From Bradyrhizobium mercantei (GTDB lineage: Bacteria; Pseudomonadota; Alphaproteobacteria; Rhizobiales; Xanthobacteraceae): a stretch of DNA of 64,000 nucleotides. The stretch is taken from positions 300,770-364,769 of the forward strand of contig NZ_MKFI01000001.1 in assembly GCF_001982635.1 (NCBI RefSeq). The letters are read 5' to 3'. The position numbers and the translations under genes were made by a program. Every line of letters begins with the position of its first letter. Within the stretch, counting starts at the first letter, position 1. Below the pieces are notes generated by a model. That model did not search any database, had not been told where the DNA came from, and saw only the letters and a list, made by a program, of their open reading frames with translations. Shown here one piece after another: positions 27,269 to 35,481 of this stretch.

Positions 27269-27742
27269 GTGAAACGAACCAGCCTTGCAGGCGATAGTTG
27301 CCCGGTGGCGCGCGCGCTCGACGTGTTCGGCGATTGGTGGTCGCTCCTGATCATCCGCGACGCCAGCCTCGGCCGGCGCCGCTTCGGCGAATTCCAGGCA
27401 GGCCTTGGGCTCGCAAAGAACATCCTCGCCACGCGGCTGCGCACGCTGGTCGAGCGCGGCATTCTCAAGACAGTCCCCGCCTCCGACGGCAGCGCCTATC
27501 AGGAATATGTGCTGACGCCGAAGGGCCACGGCATCTTCCCGATCCTGGTCGCGCTCCGGCAATGGACCGAGGAGTTCGACGAGCATCCGGACGAGATCGC
27601 GACCATCATGGTCGACCGCGACAAGGGCAGACCAGTGAGGAAGCTCGCGCTGCTGTCGCAGGACGGACGCGTGCTCGGCGCAGCCGACACGACGCTGAAG
27701 CCGCGGCCGGTGAAGAAGACGGCCCGGCGCGCATTGGTGTAA
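27269..27742 (+). CDS. HxlR-family transcriptional regulator (SDR-linked)
   Basis: This is a 157-residue HxlR protein: CPVARALDVFGDWWSLLIIRDASLGRRRFGEFQAGLGLAKNILATRLRTLVERGIL forms the winged-helix core, with Cys11 directly before it. The C-terminus (about residues 100-157) is an extended wing and tail ending in basic residues. The GTG start is supported by GGAGA nine nucleotides upstream. The inverted repeat in the intergenic gap and the divergent SDR gene indicate autoregulation and control of the SDR enzyme. Confidence 0.9.
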   Translation: MKRTSLAGDSCPVARALDVFGDWWSLLIIRDASLGRRRFGEFQAGLGLAKNILATRLRTLVERGILKTVPASDGSAYQEYVLTPKGHGIFPILVALRQWTEEFDEHPDEIATIMVDRDKGRPVRKLALLSQDGRVLGAADTTLKPRPVKKTARRALV

Positions 27743-27822
27743 CCCTCTCCGCCGTCATTGCTGGATGCGCCTCTCGGCGCGAAGTTGCGCGCGAGAGCGA
27801 GAAGCTGCGTCCACACCCACAC

Positions 27823-27927
27823 CGTCATCGCCCGGCTTGACCGGGCGATCCAGTACGCCGCGGCCCCTCCGCTCAAGCACTGACGTCTCTGGAATACTGG
27901 ATCACCCGCTTTCGCGCGGGTGATGAC
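27823..27927. repeat. Intergenic repeat, GTGACCCAGTATTCCAGAG family (copy 2)
   Basis: It has the variant ends CGTCATCGCCCGG and GCGGGTGATGAC and the conserved words GGCGATCCAGTACGC and CTGGAATACTGGATCACC. Arms are orientation-reversed relative to copy 1. Confidence 0.65.
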
Positions 27928-27976
27928 ACCGAGAACCTGGCTGTCGGTGCCACTCCTCGCTTGGCACCGACTTCCC

Positions 27977-28216
27977 TCACGACAGCTTCCTTCGGCTCCT
28001 CGCCCGCAATTGCTCGTCGGCCTCCAGGCGGGTCATCGCGAGCAGGTGGTCGAGCACCTCGAATTTGTGGCGCTGGGCGAGTTTGGCAAGTTCGGTCGCT
28101 GCGGCCGCGATCAGGACCAGGGCGTCATCCGGGTCGCCCTTCCCACCTGGTTCGTCGCCCGCCGGTCGCCGTCGGCCGGACGGCCCGGGCTTGCGCCCGC
28201 CCCCTGTGCTGCTCAA
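27977..28216 (-). CDS. Conserved hypothetical protein upstream of topA
   Basis: This 79-residue protein starts with TTG and is very basic and Gly/Pro-rich at the N-terminus (SSTGGGRKPGPSGRRRPAG). It then has a helical segment ALVLIAAAATELAKLAQRHKFEVLDHLLAMTRLEADEQLRARSRR. The helical half has a strong heptad-like pattern and looks real; the start codon is uncertain. It is divergent from topA. It resembles small uncharacterised rhizobial proteins, but I cannot assign a family. Confidence 0.55.
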   Translation of the reverse strand: MSSTGGGRKPGPSGRRRPAGDEPGGKGDPDDALVLIAAAATELAKLAQRHKFEVLDHLLAMTRLEADEQLRARSRRKLS

Positions 28217-28344
28217 AAGGCCTAATCCGATTCCTACCTATATATAAAGAGATACGCCCTTTCCGGCCGCAACTCTAGGACGCATTTTTCAACCCTTGGG
28301 ATAGAAACTCCACAGCTTCGGCCCTCCCTTCAATATCTGGCGAT

Positions 28345-28373
28345 TTGACACCGACCGCCCCAGCACCCATGTT
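28345..28373 (+). promoter_or_regulatory. Possible sigma70 promoter for topA
   Basis: TTGACA at 28345-28350 is followed after 17 bp by CATGTT at 28368-28373, a poor -10 element but with correct spacing. It lies about 70 bp upstream of the topA start codon. Weak evidence. Confidence 0.3.
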
Positions 28374-28444
28374 CGCCCCGACACGGCAGGTCGCGAGTCT
28401 AGCGGAACCTGCCTTCAAGTTTTCCCGTAAGCTATTGGAATGAC

Positions 28445-31225
28445 ATGAATATCGTCATTGTGGAGTCGCCGGCCAAGGCCAAGACGATCAACAAATATCT
28501 GGGGTCCTCCTACGAGGTCCTGGCGTCGTTCGGCCATGTTCGCGACCTCCCGGCCAAGAACGGTTCCGTCGATCCGGACGCCAATTTCCAGATGATCTGG
28601 GAGGTCGATGCCAAGGCCGCGAGCCGGCTCAACGACATCGCGAAGGCGCTGAAGGGTGCCGACCGCCTGATCCTCGCAACCGACCCCGATCGCGAGGGCG
28701 AGGCGATCTCCTGGCACGTGCTGGAGGTGATGAAGGAGAAGCGCGCGCTGAAGGACCAGAAGGTCGAGCGCGTGGTGTTCAACGCCATCACCAAGCAGGC
28801 CGTCTCCGAGGCCATGAAGGCGCCGCGCCAGATCGACGGCGCGCTGGTCGACGCCTACATGGCGCGCCGTGCGCTGGACTATCTCGTCGGCTTCACCCTC
28901 TCGCCGGTGCTGTGGCGCAAGTTGCCCGGCGCCCGCTCTGCCGGCCGCGTGCAATCGGTCGCGCTGCGGCTGGTCTGCGACCGCGAGCTCGAGATCGAGA
29001 AGTTCGTGCCGCGGGAGTACTGGTCGCTGGTCGCGACGCTGCTGACGCCGCGCGGCGAAGCCTTCGAGGCGCGGCTGGTCGGCGCCGACGGCAAGAAGAT
29101 CGCCCGGCTCGACATCGGCTCCGGCGCGGAAGCCGAGGACTTCAAGAAGGCGATCGAGGCCGCGCTGTTCAAGGTCGCGACCGTCGAAGCCAAACCGGCG
29201 CGGCGCAATCCGCAGGCGCCCTTCACTACCTCGACCCTGCAGCAGGAAGCGAGCCGCAAGCTCGGCTTCGCGCCGGCGCATACCATGCGCATCGCGCAGC
29301 GGCTCTATGAAGGCATCGACATCGGCGGCGAGACCACCGGCCTCATCACCTATATGCGAACCGACGGCGTGCAGATCGCGCCCGAGGCGATCACCCAGGC
29401 GCGCAAGGTGATCGGCGAGGACTATGGCAACGCCTACGTGCCGGATGCCCCGCGCCAATACCAGGCCAAGGCCAAGAACGCGCAGGAAGCCCACGAAGCG
29501 ATCCGTCCGACCGATCTGTCGCGGCGTCCGGCCACCATCGGCCGCCGGCTCGATGCCGATCAGGCGCGGCTCTATGAATTGATCTGGAAGCGCACCATCG
29601 CGAGCCAGATGGAATCGGCCGAGCTCGAGCGCACCACGGTCGATATCGAGGCCAAGGCCGGCTCCCGGGTGCTGGAGCTGCGCGCCTCCGGCCAGGTCAT
29701 CAAGTTCGACGGCTTCCTCGCGCTCTACCAGGAAAGCCGTGACGACGAGGAGGACGAGGATTCGCGCCGCCTGCCCGCGATGAGCCAGGGCGAAGCCGTG
29801 AAGCGCCAGAGCCTCGCCGTCACCCAGCACTTCACCGAACCGCCGCCGCGCTTCTCGGAAGCATCGCTGGTGAAGCGGATGGAAGAGCTCGGCATCGGCC
29901 GTCCCTCGACCTACGCCTCGATCCTGCAGGTGCTGAAGGATCGCGGCTACGTCAAGCTTGAGAAGAAGCGGCTGCACGGCGAGGACAAGGGCCGCGTCGT
30001 GGTCGCCTTCCTCGAGAACTTCTTCTCGCGCTACGTCGAGTACGACTTCACCGCCGATCTCGAGGAGCAGCTCGACCGCATCTCCAACAACGAGATCGCC
30101 TGGCAGCAGGTGCTGCAGGATTTCTGGCGCGGCTTCATCGGCGCGGTTAACGACATCAAGGACCTCCGCGTCGCCGAGGTGCTCGACGCGCTCGACGAGA
30201 TGCTCGGCCCGCACATCTATCCGCCGCGCGCGGATGGCGGCGACGTGCGGCAGTGCCCGACCTGCGGCACCGGCCGGCTGAACCTCAAGGCCGGCAAGTT
30301 CGGCGCCTTCGTCGGCTGCTCGAACTATCCGGAATGCCGCTACACCCGCCCGCTCGCGGCCGACAGCGCCGAGAGCGCCGACCGCGTGCTCGGCACCGAT
30401 CCCGACACCGGGTTCGACGTCACGGTGAAGGCCGGCCGCTTCGGTCCCTATATCCAGCTCGGCGAGCAGAAGGATTACGCTGAAGGCGAGAAGCCGAAGC
30501 GCGCGGGCATCCCGAAGGGCACCTCGCCCGCCGATGTCGATCTCGAACTGGCGCTGAAGCTGCTGTCGCTGCCGCGCGAGATCGGCAAGCATCCGGAAAC
30601 CGGGCAGCCGATCACCGCCGGCCTCGGCCGGTTCGGGCCGTTCGTCAAGCACGAGAAGACCTATGCCAGCCTCGAGGCCGGCGACGAGGTGTTCGACATC
30701 GGCTTGAACCGCGCCGTGACGCTGATCGCGGAGAAGATCGCGAAGGGCCCGAGCGGCCGCCGCTTCGGCGCCGATCCCGGCAAGCCGCTCGGCGATCACC
30801 CAACGCTCGGCGCGGTCGCGCTGAAGAACGGCCGCTACGGCGCCTATGTCGCGGCCGGCGGCGTCAATGCGACGATCCCGAGCGACCGCACGCCCGACGA
30901 GGTCACGCTCGCGGAAGCCATCGCGCTGATCGACGAGCGCGCGGCCAAGGGCGGCGGCAAGAAGGTCAAGAAGGCGAAGGCGGAAAAGCCTGCCAAGGCC
31001 GCCAAAGCCAAATCTGAAAAGACCAAGGCTGAGGCCGCCGACGGCGACGATGCCGAGGCCAAGCCCGCCAAGAAGGCTGCGAAGAAGGCCGCCGCGAAGC
31101 CGAAATCGGATGCGGCCAGCAAGGCGCGCGCGCCGGTCGCTTCGGGGGCCAAGACATCGCCTGCAAAGTCATCGACGTCAGCGAAAGCGCCCGCGAAGAA
31201 GAGCGCCGGCAAGGCACGAGGATAA
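28445..31225 (+). CDS. topA: DNA topoisomerase I
   Basis: Type IA topoisomerase, 926 residues, which relaxes negative supercoils. The TOPRIM domain has VESPAKAKTINKYLG and TDPDREGEAISWHV; the catalytic tyrosine is Tyr303 in TYMRTDG. A four-cysteine zinc ribbon follows (CPTCGTGRLN...CSNYPECRYTRPL, around residues 602-630), then repeated FGPYIQLG and FGPFVKHE C-terminal ribbon-like modules. Lysine/alanine-rich sequence with KAKAEKPAK-type repeats makes up the last 90 or so residues, a feature of actinobacterial and some proteobacterial TopA. The next gene starts right after its TAA, implying coupled expression. Confidence 0.96.
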   Translation: MNIVIVESPAKAKTINKYLGSSYEVLASFGHVRDLPAKNGSVDPDANFQMIWEVDAKAASRLNDIAKALKGADRLILATDPDREGEAISWHVLEVMKEKRALKDQKVERVVFNAITKQAVSEAMKAPRQIDGALVDAYMARRALDYLVGFTLSPVLWRKLPGARSAGRVQSVALRLVCDRELEIEKFVPREYWSLVATLLTPRGEAFEARLVGADGKKIARLDIGSGAEAEDFKKAIEAALFKVATVEAKPARRNPQAPFTTSTLQQEASRKLGFAPAHTMRIAQRLYEGIDIGGETTGLITYMRTDGVQIAPEAITQARKVIGEDYGNAYVPDAPRQYQAKAKNAQEAHEAIRPTDLSRRPATIGRRLDADQARLYELIWKRTIASQMESAELERTTVDIEAKAGSRVLELRASGQVIKFDGFLALYQESRDDEEDEDSRRLPAMSQGEAVKRQSLAVTQHFTEPPPRFSEASLVKRMEELGIGRPSTYASILQVLKDRGYVKLEKKRLHGEDKGRVVVAFLENFFSRYVEYDFTADLEEQLDRISNNEIAWQQVLQDFWRGFIGAVNDIKDLRVAEVLDALDEMLGPHIYPPRADGGDVRQCPTCGTGRLNLKAGKFGAFVGCSNYPECRYTRPLAADSAESADRVLGTDPDTGFDVTVKAGRFGPYIQLGEQKDYAEGEKPKRAGIPKGTSPADVDLELALKLLSLPREIGKHPETGQPITAGLGRFGPFVKHEKTYASLEAGDEVFDIGLNRAVTLIAEKIAKGPSGRRFGADPGKPLGDHPTLGAVALKNGRYGAYVAAGGVNATIPSDRTPDEVTLAEAIALIDERAAKGGGKKVKKAKAEKPAKAAKAKSEKTKAEAADGDDAEAKPAKKAAKKAAAKPKSDAASKARAPVASGAKTSPAKSSTSAKAPAKKSAGKARG

Positions 31226-33589
31226 GTGAAACGAAAACCCGACCATGGCTTTCCGGGCCGGGACGCCATCGTCGCCTTCATCCGCGCCAATCCAGGCAAG
31301 GTCGGCACCCGCGAGATCGCGCGCGAGTTCGGCCTGAAGAACGCCGACCGCATCGAGCTGAAGCGGATCCTCCGCGATCTCGCCGACGACGGCACAATTG
31401 CAAAACGCGGCCGCAGGATCCACGAACCGGCGGCGCTGCCGCCGACCGTGCTCGCCGACATCACCGGCCGTGACTCTGACGGCGAGTTGATCGCCACCCC
31501 CGCCGAGTGGGACACGGAAGAGAACGGCACCGCCCCGAAAATCCGCATCGAGACGCCGCGGCGGCCGAAGCCCGGCACCACCGCCGGCGTCGGCGACCGC
31601 GCGCTGCTGCGGGTCGAGGTGAGCGACGAGCAAGACCGCACGCCCTATCGCGGCCGCGTCATCAAGGTGATCGATCACGGCCGCACCCGTATCCTCGGCA
31701 TCTTCCGTCGCAATCCCGACGGCGGCGGACGGCTGATCCCGGTCGACAAGAAGCAGGCCGGCCGCGAGCTCAACATCGCCAAGCCAGATACCGGCGGCGC
31801 CGAGGACGGCGACCTGATCAGCGTCGACCTGATCCGCACCCGCGGCTTTGGTCTCGCCTCCGCCCGCGTCAAGGAACGGCTCGGCTCGATCGCGAGCGAA
31901 AAGGCGATCAGCCTGATCGCGATCAACACCCACGACATCCCGCAGGTGTTTTCGTCTTCTGCGCTCCGCGAGGCCGAAGAGGCAAAACCCGCGACTTTGC
32001 AGGGTCGCGAGGACTGGCGCGACGTGCCGCTCGTCACCATCGATCCGCCTGACGCCAAGGATCACGACGACGCCGTGCATGCCGAGGTCGACACTGATCC
32101 CAACAACAAGGGCGGCTTCATCGTCCATGTCGCAATTGCCGATGTCGCCTACTATGTGCGGCCCGGCTCGGCGCTCGACCGCGACGCACTCCAGCGCGGC
32201 AATTCGGTGTATTTCCCCGACCGCGTGGTGCCGATGCTGCCCGAGCGCATCTCCAACAATCTCTGCTCGCTGGTGCCGGGCGAGCCGCGCGGCGCGCTCG
32301 CGGTGCGGATGGTGATCGGCGCCGACGGCCGCAAGCGCTCGCATACGTTCCACCGCGTGCTGATGCGCTCGGCCGCGAAGCTCAACTACGCGCAAGCGCA
32401 GGCCGCGATCGACGGCAGGCCGGATGACGCGACGGGCCCCATCCTCGATCCGATCCTGAAGCCGCTGTGGTCGGCCTACGAGCTGGTCAAGCTCGCCCGC
32501 AACGAACGCGACCCGCTCGATCTCGATCTGCCGGAGCGCAAGATCCTGCTGAAGCCGGACGGCACCGTCGATCGGGTGATCGTGCCGCAGCGGCTCGATG
32601 CGCACCGCCTGATCGAGGAGTTCATGATCCTCGCCAACGTCGCCGCGGCCGAGATGCTGGAGAAGAAGGCGCTGCCGCTGATCTACCGCGTGCATGACGA
32701 GCCGAGCCAGGAGAAGGTGCACAACCTCCAGGAATTCCTCAAGACGCTCGACCTGCCCTTCACCAAACAGGGGGCGCTGCGTCCATCGCAATTCAACCGC
32801 GTGCTGGCGCAGGTCGCCGGCGAGGACTACGAACCGCTGGTCAACGAGGTGGTGCTGCGTTCGCAGGCACAGGCCGAATACTCCGCGGAGAATTACGGCC
32901 ATTTCGGCTTGAACCTGCGCCGCTACGCGCACTTCACCTCACCGATCCGCCGCTACGCCGATCTGATCGTGCATCGCGCGCTGATCCGCGCGCTCGGCCT
33001 TGGCGAAGGCGCCTTGCCGACGGACGAGAGCGTGGAGACGCTCGCCGAAATCGCCGCGCAGATTTCCGTCACCGAGCGCCGCGCGATGAAGGCGGAGCGC
33101 GAGACCACCGACCGGCTGATCGCGCATTTCCTTGCCGACAAGGTCGGCGCCTCGTTCCAGGGCCGCATCTCCGGCGTGACGCGCGCCGGCCTGTTTGTGA
33201 AGCTCGACGACACCGGCGCCGACGGCCTGATCCCGATCCGCACCATCGGCAGCGAATATTTCAACTACGACGAAACCCGCCACGCGCTGATCGGCTCGCG
33301 CAGCGGAACCATGTATCGGCTCGGCGACGTCGTCGACGTGCGGCTGGTCGAGGCCGCGCCAGTGGCGGGCGCACTGCGCTTTGAGCTATTATCCGACGGC
33401 CAGGCAATTCCGCGCGACAGAAAACGCGACGGCAAGAGAGCCGAGAGCCGCGCCGCGGGATTTGGCAAGGGGCCAGGCAAGGGATCCGGCAAGAAGGCGC
33501 ACAAGGAACGCAAGGCGCGCAACAAGAAGGACCGCAAGCCGGCGAAGTCGAAGCCCGGCAAATCGAAGCGAGGCAAGTCATGGAAGTGA
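31226..33589 (+). CDS. rnr: Ribonuclease R
   Basis: RNase R is a 3'-5' exoribonuclease that degrades structured RNA. The 787 residues show an N-terminal helix-turn-helix-like region (FIRANPGKVGTREIAREFGLKNADRIELKRILRDLADDG), cold-shock and RNB domains with DPPDAKDHDDAVHAE (catalytic Asp cluster) and CSLVPGEPRGALAV, and an S1 domain near GRISGVTRAGLFVKLDDTGADGLIP. A lysine-rich tail follows (KGSGKKAHKERKARNKKDRKP). The GTG start abuts the topA stop (TAAGTG), so the two are co-translated. It overlaps the DUF983 gene by 10 nt. Confidence 0.95.
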   Translation: MKRKPDHGFPGRDAIVAFIRANPGKVGTREIAREFGLKNADRIELKRILRDLADDGTIAKRGRRIHEPAALPPTVLADITGRDSDGELIATPAEWDTEENGTAPKIRIETPRRPKPGTTAGVGDRALLRVEVSDEQDRTPYRGRVIKVIDHGRTRILGIFRRNPDGGGRLIPVDKKQAGRELNIAKPDTGGAEDGDLISVDLIRTRGFGLASARVKERLGSIASEKAISLIAINTHDIPQVFSSSALREAEEAKPATLQGREDWRDVPLVTIDPPDAKDHDDAVHAEVDTDPNNKGGFIVHVAIADVAYYVRPGSALDRDALQRGNSVYFPDRVVPMLPERISNNLCSLVPGEPRGALAVRMVIGADGRKRSHTFHRVLMRSAAKLNYAQAQAAIDGRPDDATGPILDPILKPLWSAYELVKLARNERDPLDLDLPERKILLKPDGTVDRVIVPQRLDAHRLIEEFMILANVAAAEMLEKKALPLIYRVHDEPSQEKVHNLQEFLKTLDLPFTKQGALRPSQFNRVLAQVAGEDYEPLVNEVVLRSQAQAEYSAENYGHFGLNLRRYAHFTSPIRRYADLIVHRALIRALGLGEGALPTDESVETLAEIAAQISVTERRAMKAERETTDRLIAHFLADKVGASFQGRISGVTRAGLFVKLDDTGADGLIPIRTIGSEYFNYDETRHALIGSRSGTMYRLGDVVDVRLVEAAPVAGALRFELLSDGQAIPRDRKRDGKRAESRAAGFGKGPGKGSGKKAHKERKARNKKDRKPAKSKPGKSKRGKSWK

Positions 33590-34017
33590 CACCGCCGACG
33601 GTGGTCTGGACTCGCGACGCGGCCGAGCCCGAGAAGCGCGACGTGTGGGGCGCGATGAAGCGCGGGTTCCGCGGCCGTTGTCCGCGCTGCGGAAAAGGCC
33701 GACTGTTCCGCAAGTTTCTCAAATGCGACGGCCATTGCCCGGTCTGCGACCTCGATTTCTCGCCGCATCGCGCCGACGATCTGCCCGCCTATCTCGTCAT
33801 CGTGATTGTCGGCCATATGGTGGTACCGACCGCGCTGTGGATCGAGACCGAGTATTCACCGCCGGTCTGGCTGCAACTTGCGATCTATCTGCCGTTCACG
33901 CTGTTCGCATCGCTGGCGCTGTTGCAGCCGGTGAAGGGAGCCGTGATCGGCTTGCAATGGGCTCTGCGCATGCATGGCTTTGACGAGAATCCCCCTAGCG
34001 ACATCCCGCCGGTCTAG
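33580..34017 (+). CDS. DUF983 family membrane protein
   Basis: This is a 145-residue protein with an N-terminal zinc-ribbon-like motif (CPRCGKGRLFRKFLKCDGHCPVCDLD; four Cys) and two hydrophobic helices (LVIVIVGHMVVPTALW and LQLAIYLPFTLFASLALL). It is the DUF983 family, which is often found between rnr and a NUDIX gene in Alphaproteobacteria. It overlaps the end of rnr by 10 nt. The biochemical role is unknown; the metal site suggests a small electron- or metal-handling membrane protein. Confidence 0.88.
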   Translation: MEVTPPTVVWTRDAAEPEKRDVWGAMKRGFRGRCPRCGKGRLFRKFLKCDGHCPVCDLDFSPHRADDLPAYLVIVIVGHMVVPTALWIETEYSPPVWLQLAIYLPFTLFASLALLQPVKGAVIGLQWALRMHGFDENPPSDIPPV

Positions 34018-34053
34018 CTAAACCGGACCACAAGAAGAAATGAAAGGGATGAG

Positions 34054-34803
34054 ATGACTGAAGCCGCCGCACCCGCCGCTGTGGTCCACCAGGGCGAAAA
34101 AGAAGCCGATCATCATGCGTATTTCCGGCCGAAGGATGCGGCGACGCTGATCCTGATCGATCGCTCCGGCGCCAAGCCGAAGGTGCTGGTCGGCAAGCGC
34201 CACGACAAGGTCGTGTTCATGCCGGGCAAATTCGTCTTCCCCGGCGGCCGCGTCGACAAGGCCGACAATCGCGTGCCGGTCGCGGCTCCGATCACGCCGG
34301 AGCTCGAAGCCAATCTGTTGAAAGGCAGTCCGAAGATCACGCCCGGCCGCGCGCGTGCGCTCGCCAATGCGGCGATCCGCGAAGCCTGCGAAGAGACCGG
34401 GCTCTGCCTCGGCCGCAAGGTCGAGAAGACAGCAAAGCTCGACGGCCCGTGGGCGCCGTTCGCCGACGCGGGTCTGTTGCCCGATCCGTCCGGCCTGTTC
34501 CTGATCGCGCGCGCGATCACCCCGCCCGGCCGCGTCCGCCGCTTCGACACGCGCTTCTTCACTGCGGACGCCTCGACGATCGCGCATCGTGTCGAAGGCG
34601 TGGTGCATGCGGATGCGGAATTGGTCGAGCTGGTCTGGGTCGAGATCGGCTCCGAGCCGCTCGCCGATGCGCACGCCATGACCAAGAACGTGCTCGCTGA
34701 GCTCGACCGCCGCCTCGCCACCGGCCCGCTCCGCCACGACGCGCCGGTGCCGTTCTTCCATTTCTACGGCGGCAAGATGCAGAAGGACGTGCTCGGGGCG
34801 TAG
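34054..34803 (+). CDS. NUDIX hydrolase
   Basis: This is a 249-residue NUDIX-fold hydrolase of nucleoside diphosphate-linked substrates. The Nudix box is GRARALANAAIREACEETGLCLG, carrying the REACEETG core that holds the catalytic glutamates. A KFVFPGGRVDKADN segment upstream is typical of the fold. A variable C-terminal half ends in a FHFYGGKMQKDVLGA motif. The gene is part of the topA-rnr-DUF983 run. Preceding GGGATGAG is the ribosome-binding site. Confidence 0.88.
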   Translation: MTEAAAPAAVVHQGEKEADHHAYFRPKDAATLILIDRSGAKPKVLVGKRHDKVVFMPGKFVFPGGRVDKADNRVPVAAPITPELEANLLKGSPKITPGRARALANAAIREACEETGLCLGRKVEKTAKLDGPWAPFADAGLLPDPSGLFLIARAITPPGRVRRFDTRFFTADASTIAHRVEGVVHADAELVELVWVEIGSEPLADAHAMTKNVLAELDRRLATGPLRHDAPVPFFHFYGGKMQKDVLGA

Positions 34804-34818
34804 AGCTCCGATCGCAGG

Positions 34819-35334
34819 TCAGCGAACCGCTGACGCCACCGAGGGCAGCATGTGCGCGGCAACCAGCCGGTGTCCCTCGACCGTGAAGTGAATGTGGTCC
34901 GGCTGCAGGTAGTTGCGCAGGACCGCATTCCACCACATTGGGATCACGCGGATGTGCCGGCTGCGCAGCTTCGCCTCGATCGCAGCCAATTCCGCGTTCT
35001 GATCGCCCTGCCCCAATCGCCTGGCGTTCCAGCCACCACCATAGCGGTCGAGCAGCACGATCCTGGTCCCTTCGGGGACCGCGGAATCGAGCCGGGCCAG
35101 CATGCCGGCGTTGGTGTCGCCATTGATTCCGGCGTTGGTCACGTGGACATTGCGGCCCTTGGCGGCGAGCATGCCCTGCAGCTGCGCCGGCCAGGCGTCC
35201 GAACTGCTGACACCCCTGCCCGCGACATTGCTCGCGCCGATCGCAACGATCTGGGCCCGCGCCGGGCTGCCAAGACAGAACATCAGCGCGACCAGGAAGC
35301 CAAAGATCCGCAAAGGCCTTGCCGGATAAATCAT
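34819..35334 (-). CDS. SGNH/GDSL-type hydrolase (TesA-like esterase), exported
   Basis: This 171-residue secreted esterase has a signal peptide of 27 residues ending PARA. The nucleophile Ser35 is in IVAIGASNVAGRG, the usual GDS being GAS. The Asp-His pair is in QPDHIHFTVEGHRLVA near the C-terminus. The Gly and Asn blocks are present (AGINGDTNAGM and DRYGGGW). Such enzymes hydrolyse acyl esters or thioesters in the periplasm. The ATG at 35334 follows GGGGGAC; an in-frame ATG at 35421 has no clear site and would delay the signal peptide. Confidence 0.8.
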   Translation of the reverse strand: MIYPARPLRIFGFLVALMFCLGSPARAQIVAIGASNVAGRGVSSSDAWPAQLQGMLAAKGRNVHVTNAGINGDTNAGMLARLDSAVPEGTRIVLLDRYGGGWNARRLGQGDQNAELAAIEAKLRSRHIRVIPMWWNAVLRNYLQPDHIHFTVEGHRLVAAHMLPSVASAVR

Positions 35335-35481
35335 GTCCCCCGCCGCAATGACAAAGGCATCGGGTTGAAAATATCCTCTTCTCGTCGCCCAGATTGCAAG
35401 ATTCTTCTTGAGGACCCTCATGGCGTTACCCGCCGGCCTCCCTATCTGTTCCGCTAACGACATCAGGAACGGAACGGGGCA

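Noticed and set aside
28415..30799. A very long open frame antisense to topA (794 codons)
   Set aside because: High GC in the third position of topA keeps the opposite frame open; it has no ribosome-binding site, no domain and topA is certain.
31178..32932. A 584-codon open frame antisense to rnr
   Set aside because: Same reason: a shadow of a strong gene in high-GC DNA, rich in Arg/Asp/Val as expected for such frames.
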